A program made the position numbers and the translations under genes. From positions 1-12,165 of the forward strand of contig MAXL01000521.1 in NCBI GenBank assembly GCA_001751005.1: a stretch of 12,165 bases of DNA. Reading direction: 5' to 3'. This DNA is from Desulfobacterales bacterium S5133MH16 (GTDB taxonomy: Bacteria > Desulfobacterota > Desulfobacteria > Desulfobacterales > UBA11574). The notes under the pieces were generated by a model. It saw nothing but the letters and a program-made list of their open reading frames with translations, made no database searches and was not told the DNA's origin. Below are positions 1 through 6,745 of the stretch, in pieces. Numbering within the stretch: position 1 is the first letter of the stretch; each line of letters starts with the position of its first letter.

Positions 1-97
1 GGCGCGCAAATTCCGAGGAATGAGACGTACATATAGTACGTTGCAGTGACGAGGAATGCAGCGCAACGCAGAAGTTGGACTTTTTACGAAGCCATCA
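1..97. repeat. Dispersed repeat with internal hairpin, cut by the left edge
   Basis: This GC-balanced stretch has repeat-like internal structure. The 9-mer CGAGGAATG occurs at 14-22 and again at 50-58, and between them lies a hairpin with arms ACGTAC (25-30) and GTACGT (36-41) around ATATA. The part from about 72 to 97 (TTGGACTTTTTACGAAGCCA and following) matches a motif I remember as highly recurrent in Desulfobacterales genomes; that is memory, not a search. On the minus strand its end reads ATG GCT TCG TAA and supplies the last codons and stop of the HAD gene. The repeat probably continues to the left of the window. It could be a REP-like element or the end of a short mobile repeat. Confidence 0.6.
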
Positions 98-1286
98 AAT
101 TTAAAATTGTAACCAGCATATCAGGTTCCGGTACGATAACAGAGTTCGGGCATACCGCCGTGACCCTGCCGGCAAGTTCTTTATCCTCTGTAACAAAAAT
201 GGACCATGTGTCGTCAGTTTTATTTATAGAGGCTTCTATCATCGGTATATCTGATGATGTATCCCCGCAGATAAGATGCGGCCCTTCTGACATGTTAAGC
301 CCTAATTCTGAATCAAGAAATTTTACCGAGTCCGCTTTGTCAAAATCCTTGGGCCCGGATTCAGAGTTTTCGATTGTGAGAATTATTTCAATATCAAGGC
401 CGGTATCCTCAATTCTGAAATCTCTGTTTTCCGGATCAATATCTGACACAAGACTTCTAATCCTTTTAAGCAATGCCTCTGATTCATCTTCAGAAACAGA
501 CCTGCTGATATCCTGGCGCGCTATTGTTGTCTGGCCAAACTTCAACTGCAGCCCGGAACCTATCATGGAGAACTGCTCAAAAGACGGTTCTTGCAGAAGA
601 GCGCTGAGCTTTTGGTTAAGCCTGTCAATAAGCTCCTGCTTTTTATCGTCTATGGGATAGGTTCTCCGGTTTCCGGAAAGGTCTATAAATTCTCTTCCTT
701 TTGAAGCTGCATAAATAATAGTCTTTTCAGGATTAACACTGACATCAACGATACCCGGATCTTTCAGAGGGGCGGAGGTTATTATAATAGGGTTTTTCGC
801 TCTTTTTTTTGCGAATCTGGTAAGAAAAACGGCATTGTAAATTGACTGAACCGAAGACCGATATCTGCCGCAGTAATTGTTTATTGTTCCGTCCCGGTCA
901 GTAATAAAACAATTGAAGCTTAGACCGGTGAGTTTATTCAAACCGTTGTCCACATGCTTTTGGAACCCGACATGAAGACTGGAAAGATAGTCAATGAATG
1001 CTTCTTCACCGTTTTCAAGGTAAAAAATGTCCTTTTCCAGTTCTGTGACCTCGTAAGTCAGGTCCACTTCAATCTTTTTTGAATTATTCCGCATGGAGTC
1101 ATCGAGGTAGAGGATTTTTTTTTGGTTTTCAGAACGGATGCCGTCAAGCGATGCAAGGAAGTTTTTCAGGGATTTTATCCAGTCAGGCGAAATTTGACGG
1201 TTCATGATAATGTTTTCAACAATTTTAAACCGCATGTCTCTTGTCCGGGCCATAAGATTGTAAAATTGCTTTAATGTGGGCTTCAT
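84..1286 (-). CDS. HAD-IIB phosphatase, trehalose-6-phosphate phosphatase-like
   Basis: About 400 residues. The N-terminal ~120 residues are helical and charged with no recognised domain. The C-terminal half carries the HAD motifs (numbered from a TTG 13 codons upstream of the chosen ATG): motif I DRDGT with D143 and D145, motif II ITSA around T183, a motif III lysine near K330, and motif IV GDTSSD with D355 and D359. A long cap between motifs II and III fits the IIB subclass, which includes trehalose-phosphatase and sucrose/mannosyl-glycerate phosphatases. A soluble sugar-phosphate phosphatase, possibly for a compatible solute, is therefore inferred; the substrate is unproven. The start is uncertain: ATG at 1286 is preceded by AAGGAG, but 17 bases away, while the in-frame TTG at 1325 has no visible ribosome site. 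The last codons and stop lie inside the left-edge repeat. No synthase partner is in the window. Confidence 0.75.
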   Translation of the reverse strand: MKPTLKQFYNLMARTRDMRFKIVENIIMNRQISPDWIKSLKNFLASLDGIRSENQKKILYLDDSMRNNSKKIEVDLTYEVTELEKDIFYLENGEEAFIDYLSSLHVGFQKHVDNGLNKLTGLSFNCFITDRDGTINNYCGRYRSSVQSIYNAVFLTRFAKKRAKNPIIITSAPLKDPGIVDVSVNPEKTIIYAASKGREFIDLSGNRRTYPIDDKKQELIDRLNQKLSALLQEPSFEQFSMIGSGLQLKFGQTTIARQDISRSVSEDESEALLKRIRSLVSDIDPENRDFRIEDTGLDIEIILTIENSESGPKDFDKADSVKFLDSELGLNMSEGPHLICGDTSSDIPMIEASINKTDDTWSIFVTEDKELAGRVTAVCPNSVIVPEPDMLVTILNLMAS

Positions 1287-1330
1287 TTGATTATTGATAA
1301 GCTCTCCTTCTTTTATAACGTTCAAATAAA

Positions 1331-1728
1331 TTAATGAGGTCTATATGTTGGATTCCATTCTGAAATCAGGTCCGGAAACCAATGCGTGGAGGTTGCCGCA
1401 GAAAACGCCAGGCGAACGGGAGCCTTCAGGGTGTCGGACACCAGTAGTCCTTCATCGGTGAGCTGGCGCAAAATCTGACGGGCGGTTCTGCTGCGAAGTC
1501 GTCTTTGATGGCTCGCTCGATGTCGACCGGGTGGGTGTAGTAACCTTTAATCAGGTTCGAATAATAGCTGTTGGTCAGCCGTAAAAACTCGACCAGCGCC
1601 TTTCGGGTGGTCAGATGCAACCGACCGCCCAAGTACGCGGACTTACGGTAGACGTCCAGCGCAAGGTCGGAAAGATCCCCGCTGGCTTCTGGCATCTGGG
1701 GGGTCATTTTATGAGTTGGATGAAACAT
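1331..1728 (-). pseudogene. Fic-family protein gene, catalytic core deleted
   Basis: Two ends of a Fic (filamentation/AMPylation) protein are fused. From the ATG at 1728, about 82 residues match the Fic N-terminal helical region, including DLALDVYRKSAYLGGRLH and the segment SNLIKG leading into THPVDIERAI. At about 1480 the frame shifts, and a second frame reads ARQILRQLTDEGLLVSDTLK then APVRLAF, typical of the C-terminal winged-helix end of these proteins, stopping at TAA 1331-1333. The whole middle, including the HPFxxGNGR active-site motif, is missing: roughly 130 codons remain of a family usually about 350-400 residues long. The inhibitory motif (S/T)xxxE(G/N) expected at residues 57-62 reads SNLIKG, so the inhibitory Glu is Lys. 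Read straight through, the first frame gives a 100-residue product ending near 1426. It is probably non-functional, although the promoter region looks intact. Confidence 0.85.
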
Positions 1729-1731
1729 TTT

Positions 1732-1836
1732 GCCGATTTTTCTGCCGATTTATATTTTTTTAAATTATCAGTATTAATACAGAAATTTAATAAAAAGTCA
1801 AGTGGAGGCGATTTTTCTGCCGATATTTTTGCCGAT
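1732..1836. repeat. GCCGAT repeats at 12-base spacing around the fic promoter
   Basis: Plus-strand copies of GCCGAT begin at 1732, 1744, 1819 and 1831, and a one-mismatch copy GGCGAT begins at 1807. Within each cluster the spacing is exactly 12 bases, with T-rich filler (GCCGATTTTTCT-like). Two copies lie between the promoter and the fic start, and three lie upstream of the -35 box. The arrangement looks like an array of operator sites for a DNA-binding regulator, possibly the Fic winged-helix tail itself or a lost partner. That role is inference. Confidence 0.55.
1774..1801 (-). promoter_or_regulatory. Candidate sigma70-type promoter of the fic remnant
   Basis: On the minus strand TTGACT (1801-1796) is followed after 16 bases by TATTAA (1779-1774), in very AT-rich DNA about 45 bases before the fic ATG at 1728. 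The -10 region lies within a perfect 10-base palindrome, GTATTAATAC (1771-1780). The GCCGAT repeat copies sit on both sides, so the promoter is probably under local control. Predicted from sequence only. Confidence 0.5.
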
Positions 1837-2013
1837 TTAATACCTGCTCATAAATGGGTTAATAGCCCATTAAAAGAGTATAAAGTAATATTTGTGATAA
1901 TCGGCGCTACTGCTTTTTCGGTCCATGGATATTAACCTGCGACCCAAGGACATTGAATATCTGAAATATCTCCTGAAACTAAAAGGTTGACTCTACACTC
2001 CTATCTTATTAAT

Positions 2014-2054
2014 AAAACTGCCGGAACAAAAAATAATTCGTCGAGCGGTTTTTT
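2014..2054 (+). terminator. Weak Rho-independent terminator-like hairpin
   Basis: AAAACTGC (2014-2021) can pair with GCGGTTTT (2045-2052), with one G-U pair, and is followed by a run of T to 2054. The loop is long (23 bases), so stability is doubtful, and no clear gene on the plus strand ends just before it. It may belong to a decayed gene. Confidence 0.25.
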
Positions 2055-2075
2055 CTAATACTTTAGGGGGTCAAA

Positions 2076-2168
2076 ATGCGGTTATCGCATATAAGCCAAT
2101 CAGCTATGCGAGGGCGAAAAATAGCCGTGGAGGAAGGATTAAAGCTGTTGAAACAAAACAAACAATAA
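2076..2168 (+). CDS. Possible 30-residue small protein
   Basis: The ATG at 2076 follows AGGGGG (2065-2070) at 5 bases, a good ribosome-binding arrangement. The product is MRLSHISQSAMRGRKIAVEE followed by GLKLLKQNKQ, basic and largely helix-forming. I do not recognise it. It could be a small peptide gene, a fragment of a DNA-binding or toxin-antitoxin protein, or chance. The neighbours give no functional hint. Confidence 0.25.
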   Translation: MRLSHISQSAMRGRKIAVEEGLKLLKQNKQ

Positions 2169-2183
2169 TCCAATAGATATCCC

Positions 2184-2405
2184 TCAAATCCCCACGGTCA
2201 CATAGGTCTCAGCGCTGATCATTGGATACACTCCCATGTCTTTTACGAGATAATGGGCCTCGATCCGCAGATCGGTGTCGCTCAGCCGGTAGGGTGTAGC
2301 GCAAAACATGAACCCGGCCCAGACCTTTTTGAGTCCCCTGGAATTTATTCCTACATGAACGATGAGTTGCTTGACCCGGATAAAGAGAAGTGATGAATCC
2401 ATCAC
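2184..2405 (-). CDS. Hypothetical small protein or truncated gene
   Basis: This reading frame of 73 codons opens with GTG at 2405 directly followed by ATG. The product is rich in alternating hydrophobic residues (for example RVKQLIVHVGI near the start and ETYVTVGI at the end), suggesting beta strands, and its codon choice looks like real coding sequence. I do not recognise a family. An in-frame stop at 2433-2435 means the frame cannot extend far upstream, and the start lies only 23 bases from the divergent HD-GYP gene, within the hairpin there. No ribosome site is obvious. It may be the surviving 3' end of a gene cut when the HD-GYP segment arrived, or a spurious frame. Confidence 0.3.
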   Translation of the reverse strand: MMDSSLLFIRVKQLIVHVGINSRGLKKVWAGFMFCATPYRLSDTDLRIEAHYLVKDMGVYPMISAETYVTVGI

Positions 2406-2420
2406 TTCCCGGGCAAGGAG
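2387..2420 (+). promoter_or_regulatory. Hairpin directly before the ribosome site of the HD-GYP gene
   Basis: GAAGTGATG (2387-2395) and CATCACTTC (2400-2408) form a perfect 9-base stem with a 4-base loop. The ribosome site AAGGAG follows at 2415-2420, seven bases before ATG 2428. The stem ends six bases before the ribosome site and could be a protein-binding operator or an mRNA 5' structure affecting translation. The ribosome site settles the gene start at 2428 rather than the in-frame ATG at 2362. Confidence 0.5.
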
Positions 2421-2427
2421 ATCGGCT

Positions 2428-4797
2428 ATGTTTCACAAAATCACGATTCGTACCAATATTTTGACCAACTTTATGATCGTCGTGGGGCTTGTTGCCGCAT
2501 CGCTTCTGGGGCTGCAGTACTATTTTAGCCAGAAGATGGCGCTGGATGCTACCCATAAAACCTTCAAAAAGATCGCTGAAAAGATCACCCTGCATATTCA
2601 GGCCGGCGATCGGCTGTCCAAAGCGATGCTCTACCATACCGAACTCTATCCCGGCATTGCCGACACAATCAGTGAGAAGCTGCCGCTTGAGACCATCAGT
2701 CGTTATGCGCACAATATGCAGCTCAACAACAATATCTACGCTATCTATGTCGGTCATGCGAACGGCAACTTTTTCGAAGTGGTCAATATGCACAGTTCGA
2801 CAGAACTTCACAAGGTATTCAAGGCTCCAAAAAATACCAGATGGATGGTGATCAAGATCTATAATGCACCTCAGGGAAGGATACGCAGCTTTGACTATCT
2901 CGATGAAACATTTACCCTTATTGCCAGCCGAAATGAGCCATCTCGATATCTGGCCAATACACGTCCATGGTTTACCCAGGCGACACAAAGCGATAAGGCC
3001 ACCAGAAGCGATCCTTACCTTTTTAGCAACCTGGGGCAAAAAGGGATCACATTTTCAAAAACGATTAGTGACACCGGGGCGGTACTGGCCATCGATTTCA
3101 CCTTACTAAAACTCAACGCACTGCTGCGACAACAGTCGTTTGCTCCAACGAGCAAGATCTATATGTTTGGCAGAGACGGCTCCATCATCGCCTCATCCAT
3201 CAGTGACGAGGAACAGGTCAACGCACCATTGAGCAATGCGCTCAAAGAGGGAAAAGCTGACCGGATGTTCAGCTATGACAAAGATGGCAAACAGATCTTT
3301 GCCATGGTCACAACCCTCTCCAATGAGCTGGGCTCCAATACCTATCTTGGCTTCAGCGTCGATGCTGATGTAATGCTAAGACCTTATTTGGAAAAAATTC
3401 TCTATTCACTGGGGGCTGCGCTGCTGTTTCTGGTGCTGAGTATCCCGATGATCCTCTATGCTACCTCTCGCATTGCCAAACCCGTTAAAGCCCTGATGGC
3501 GGAAAACGAAAAGATCAGGGAACGCCGTTTTGACGAAGTGAGGCCGCTTGAGACCAATATCATTGAACTTGCAGAGCTCTCCGATTCACTGGTTTCGATG
3601 TCGGAGAGCATCCGCGCCTATCAAGAGTCACAAAAAGAGCTGATGGATTCGTTCATCAAACTGATCGCCGATGCTATTGATGCGAAATCGTCCTATACCG
3701 GAGGGCACTGTAAGCGGGTGCCTGTCATCGCCATGATGCTGGCCAGGGTAGCCAGCGACAGGAATGAGGGGAGCTTTAAAGACTTCAGATTTGAAAGTGA
3801 AGATGACTGGCGGGAGTTTGAGATAGGGGCATGGCTGCATGACTGCGGAAAGATCACAACCCCTGAGTATGTGGTCGACAAAGCAACCAAGCTCGAAACC
3901 ATCTACAACCGTATCCACGAGATCCGTAGCCGATTTGAGATGATCTGGCGGGATATCGAGATCGAGTATTATGAACGGATTATCAAAGGAGAGGATAAAA
4001 CGGCGCTGGAAGAGTGGAAAGCACAGCAGCACCGTGACCTGCTGGATGATTTTGCTTTCATCGCCGAATCGAATATCGGCGGGGAGTATATGAGTGATGA
4101 GAAAAAAGAGCGCATCCGCTCTATCGCCAAACATACATGGGTACGGCACTTTGATGACCGTTTAGGTCTTTCCGATACCGAACTGATGCGCTATGCGGGG
4201 GTAGAAAAACGTCCGGTTCCGGCAGTTGAACAACTACTAAGTGACCGTCCCGAACATCTGATCGAACGTGTCGGTTTTGATGCTGATGCCTACCGAAAGG
4301 ATGGATTCAAGCTGGAAGTGCCCAAATACCTGTGCAACTATGGCGAGATTTATAATCTCTGCATCGAAAAAGGCACGCTGACTGACGATGAGCGTTTCAA
4401 AATCAACGAACATGTGATCAAGAGTATTAAAATGCTCGAACGTCTTCCCTATCCAGAACACATGGCCCGGATACCCGAATATGCCGGGACACACCATGAG
4501 ACAATGATCGGTACCGGCTACCCGCGGCGGCTCACCAAAGACGACCTCTCAGTCCCGGCGCGCATCATGGCAATCGCCGATATCTTCGAGGCACTCACGG
4601 CATCAGACAGGCCTTACAAAAAAGGGAAAACACTCTCCGAGGCGATTAAAATCATGAGTTTCATGAAAAAAGAAGAGCACATTGATGCAGAACTGTTTGA
4701 GCTCTTTTTGCGTTCAGACATCTATAAGGAATATGCCAAGCAATACCTTAAGTCTGAGCAGATCGATGAGGTCGATTTAGAGGCGTATTTGGGCTGA
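2428..4797 (+). CDS. Membrane-bound dCache-HAMP-HD-GYP phosphodiesterase
   Basis: A 789-residue sensor protein predicted to hydrolyse cyclic di-GMP. A first membrane segment (about 12-34) precedes a large extracytoplasmic region (about 35-320) with dCache-like features, for example NTRPWF near 177-182 and a second PAS-like part around 245-315. A second membrane segment (about 324-346), a HAMP-like linker (about 347-400) and a C-terminal HD-GYP domain follow. Domain residues visible are H427, H471-D472 in WLHDCGK, H662, H689-H690-E691, G697-Y698-P699 and D718 in ADIFEALTASDRPY. Roughly 180 residues separate the HD and GYP halves, much more than in a minimal HD-GYP. The common Asp in HHExxDGxGYP is Ile here (I694); it is not one of the usual metal ligands. 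The gene stands alone, flanked by non-coding DNA. The signal sensed is unknown. Style and codon use recall Campylobacterota or Gammaproteobacteria, so transfer is possible. Confidence 0.9.
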   Translation: MFHKITIRTNILTNFMIVVGLVAASLLGLQYYFSQKMALDATHKTFKKIAEKITLHIQAGDRLSKAMLYHTELYPGIADTISEKLPLETISRYAHNMQLNNNIYAIYVGHANGNFFEVVNMHSSTELHKVFKAPKNTRWMVIKIYNAPQGRIRSFDYLDETFTLIASRNEPSRYLANTRPWFTQATQSDKATRSDPYLFSNLGQKGITFSKTISDTGAVLAIDFTLLKLNALLRQQSFAPTSKIYMFGRDGSIIASSISDEEQVNAPLSNALKEGKADRMFSYDKDGKQIFAMVTTLSNELGSNTYLGFSVDADVMLRPYLEKILYSLGAALLFLVLSIPMILYATSRIAKPVKALMAENEKIRERRFDEVRPLETNIIELAELSDSLVSMSESIRAYQESQKELMDSFIKLIADAIDAKSSYTGGHCKRVPVIAMMLARVASDRNEGSFKDFRFESEDDWREFEIGAWLHDCGKITTPEYVVDKATKLETIYNRIHEIRSRFEMIWRDIEIEYYERIIKGEDKTALEEWKAQQHRDLLDDFAFIAESNIGGEYMSDEKKERIRSIAKHTWVRHFDDRLGLSDTELMRYAGVEKRPVPAVEQLLSDRPEHLIERVGFDADAYRKDGFKLEVPKYLCNYGEIYNLCIEKGTLTDDERFKINEHVIKSIKMLERLPYPEHMARIPEYAGTHHETMIGTGYPRRLTKDDLSVPARIMAIADIFEALTASDRPYKKGKTLSEAIKIMSFMKKEEHIDAELFELFLRSDIYKEYAKQYLKSEQIDEVDLEAYLG

Positions 4798-4992
4798 AGC
4801 GGTTTGTCATGCAGATCAATTCTGAAAGTTAATGTGTCTTGAAGGAATTTTTATAATTTCAGTTGTTTTACGGGTGCAACACAGGCAGGAAATTTTAAAC
4901 TTTCCTATCATCTAATAGTACTGTACAGAATAAAAATATGACAAAACCGAATAAATAAACCAGCCGCATGAAACCGAGAAAGGAGACCGGAT

Positions 4993-6729
4993 GTGATACA
5001 CGAATTCGAAGCCGTGGTCATCGGGGCCGGCGGAGCGGGATTGTACGCCGCTCTCGAAGCCAGTAAAAAAGCGAAAACAGCCGTTCTTTCGAAAGTTTAC
5101 GCCATCAGGAGCCACACAGGCGCGGCCCAGGGGGGGATCTGCGCCGCGCTGGGCAACGTGGAAGAGGACAAACCGGAATGGCACGCCTTCGACACGGTCA
5201 AGGGCGGTGACTATCTCGTGGACCAGAACGCGGCGCTCATCCTCGCGGAAGAGGCAGTGCAGGCCGTGTACGATCTCGAAAACCGGGGACTGCCCTTCAA
5301 CCGTACACCCGAAGGGCGCATCGATCAGCGACGGTTCGGCGGGCACACCCGGAATTTCGGCGAGGCGCCCGTGCGAAGGGCCTGCTACGCCGCGGACCGG
5401 ACCGGCCACATGATCCTTCAGACGCTCTATCAGCAGTGCATTAAGAACCAGATCACCTTTTTTGACGAGTTCCAGGTTGTGGACGTTGTCATGGACGGCA
5501 GAAAATGCGGCGGCGTGGTCGCGGTGGAACTCGCCACCGGCGACATTCACATCTTCAAGGCCAAAGCCGTGTTCTTCGCAACCGGCGGGTTCGGCCGCAT
5601 GTTCCGGATCACGTCCAACGCTTACGCCAACACGGGAGACGGGCCCGCCGTTCTGGCCCGGCGCGGGGTCCCGCTGGAAGACATGGAATTCTTCCAGTTC
5701 CACCCAACGGGAATCAAGGGCATGGGCATCCTGATTTCGGAGGCGGTGCGCGGAGAAGGAGGCATCCTCCGAAACCGGTACGGCGAACGCTTCATGGAGC
5801 GATACGTACCGACTCTGCTCGACTTGGGGCCGAGGGATATCGTTTCCCGCTCCATGATCACCGAAATCAGGGAAGGAAGGGGGATCAGAGGGGACGGAAA
5901 GATCAACGATTATCTCCATCTGGACGCCACCGAAATCGGCAGAGAAGTGATCCTGGCCAAGCTTCCGGACATCACCGACTTCTGCAAGACATACCTGGGG
6001 ATCGATCCGGCCGAAGGTCCCATTCCGGTCCAACCCACGGCTCACTATGCCATGGGCGGTCTCCCCACGGATGTAAATGGGCGGGTCGTCGCGGACGGCT
6101 TAGGGGGATTCTACGACGGTCTGTATGCGGCCGGCGAATGCGCGTGCGTATCCGTCCACGGGGCCAACCGGTTAGGAACAAACAGTCTGCTGGACCTGGT
6201 CGTCTTCGGTCGGCGGGCGGGAATCCACATCGCGGATTACGTAAAGAACGCCGATCCGCCCACTTTCGGCAAGCACGTCGCGGAGCCTGCGAAAAAACGC
6301 ATTGCGGAGCTGACCGACGGAAAAAAGGGGCCGCACGGGGAAAAAATTCGGGAAAAAATGCAGTTTGAAATGATGGAGAACGTCGGCGTGTACCGCAACG
6401 AAACAGACATGGCCAAAGCTGTCGACGTGTTGCGGGAACTTCGCGAAGAGTACGGAAAGGTGCGCGTCCAGGACCGAAGCAAGGCCTTCAACACGGATCT
6501 GTTGGAGATCCTGGAATTGGGGAACCTTCTGGACTTGGCCTTGATAACCGCCGAATCCGCCAGGAACCGGAAGGAGAGCCGTGGCGCTCATTCCCGGGAG
6601 GACTATCCGGACCGGGATGATGAAAACTGGCTCAAGCACACCCTTGCCCGGCTGGATGAAGACGCTGTCCGGATCGATTACAAACCGGTCGATCTTTCCC
6701 GCTGGGAGCCGAAACCTCGAACGTATTAG
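4993..6729 (+). CDS. sdhA: Succinate dehydrogenase/fumarate reductase flavoprotein subunit
   Basis: This 578-residue flavoprotein is full length for the family. It has the dinucleotide loop GAGGAG (11-16), the covalent-FAD segment RSHTGAAQGG with H41, QFHPTG with H237, the catalytic arginine region RDIVSR (281-286), HYAMGG with H351, and GANRLGTNSLLD with R393. The C-terminal ESRGAHSREDYPDRDDENW segment is also typical. It oxidises succinate to fumarate, or the reverse, on the cytoplasmic face and passes electrons to SdhB. The start is GTG at 4993, preceded by AAGGAG (4980-4985) at seven bases. sdhB follows after 16 bases, so the two are co-transcribed. The 195 bases upstream hold a TATAAT at 4852-4857 without a good -35, and no anchor-subunit gene. 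The block is much richer in G+C than its flanks. Confidence 0.96.
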   Translation: MIHEFEAVVIGAGGAGLYAALEASKKAKTAVLSKVYAIRSHTGAAQGGICAALGNVEEDKPEWHAFDTVKGGDYLVDQNAALILAEEAVQAVYDLENRGLPFNRTPEGRIDQRRFGGHTRNFGEAPVRRACYAADRTGHMILQTLYQQCIKNQITFFDEFQVVDVVMDGRKCGGVVAVELATGDIHIFKAKAVFFATGGFGRMFRITSNAYANTGDGPAVLARRGVPLEDMEFFQFHPTGIKGMGILISEAVRGEGGILRNRYGERFMERYVPTLLDLGPRDIVSRSMITEIREGRGIRGDGKINDYLHLDATEIGREVILAKLPDITDFCKTYLGIDPAEGPIPVQPTAHYAMGGLPTDVNGRVVADGLGGFYDGLYAAGECACVSVHGANRLGTNSLLDLVVFGRRAGIHIADYVKNADPPTFGKHVAEPAKKRIAELTDGKKGPHGEKIREKMQFEMMENVGVYRNETDMAKAVDVLRELREEYGKVRVQDRSKAFNTDLLEILELGNLLDLALITAESARNRKESRGAHSREDYPDRDDENWLKHTLARLDEDAVRIDYKPVDLSRWEPKPRTY

Positions 6730-6745
6730 AAAAGGGGGGCGAATT

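Larger units (their letters stand above)
1837..2183. other. Intergenic stretch with small structures, no convincing gene
   Basis: A weak inverted repeat AATGGG (1853-1858) / CCCATT (1866-1871) lies near the left end. A 21-codon reading frame, MDINLRPKDIEYLKYLLKLK and one more residue, runs from 1925 to 1990 on the plus strand with no clear ribosome site and may be a gene remnant. A terminator-like stem is at 2014-2054 and a 30-codon ORF at 2076-2168, each listed separately. Nothing else is recognisable. Confidence 0.4.

Noticed and set aside
1732..1836. CRISPR array for the 12-base repeats
   Set aside because: Units are short, spacers are T-rich filler of six bases, and no cas gene is present.
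1615..1935. 106-codon plus-strand frame
   Set aside because: It runs antisense through the fic remnant and then through the promoter and 12-base repeats; low-complexity F/S/K-rich product without family.
2362..2427. 22-residue N-terminal extension of the HD-GYP protein
   Set aside because: The strong AAGGAG site at 2415-2420 points to ATG 2428, where a normal membrane segment begins; the extension would pass through the hairpin.
2209..3039. 276-codon minus-strand frame opposite the HD-GYP gene
   Set aside because: It lies over conserved coding sequence of the sensor protein, with no recognisable domain.
4921..4928. CTGTACAG palindrome before sdhA as a LexA box
   Set aside because: It is too short; the known enterobacterial SOS box has CTGT and ACAG separated by eight bases.
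4912..6045. Long open frame on the minus strand (377 codons) opposite sdhA
   Set aside because: It mirrors the codon structure of a GC-rich, unmistakable sdhA and has no protein-like motifs; it is an antisense artefact.
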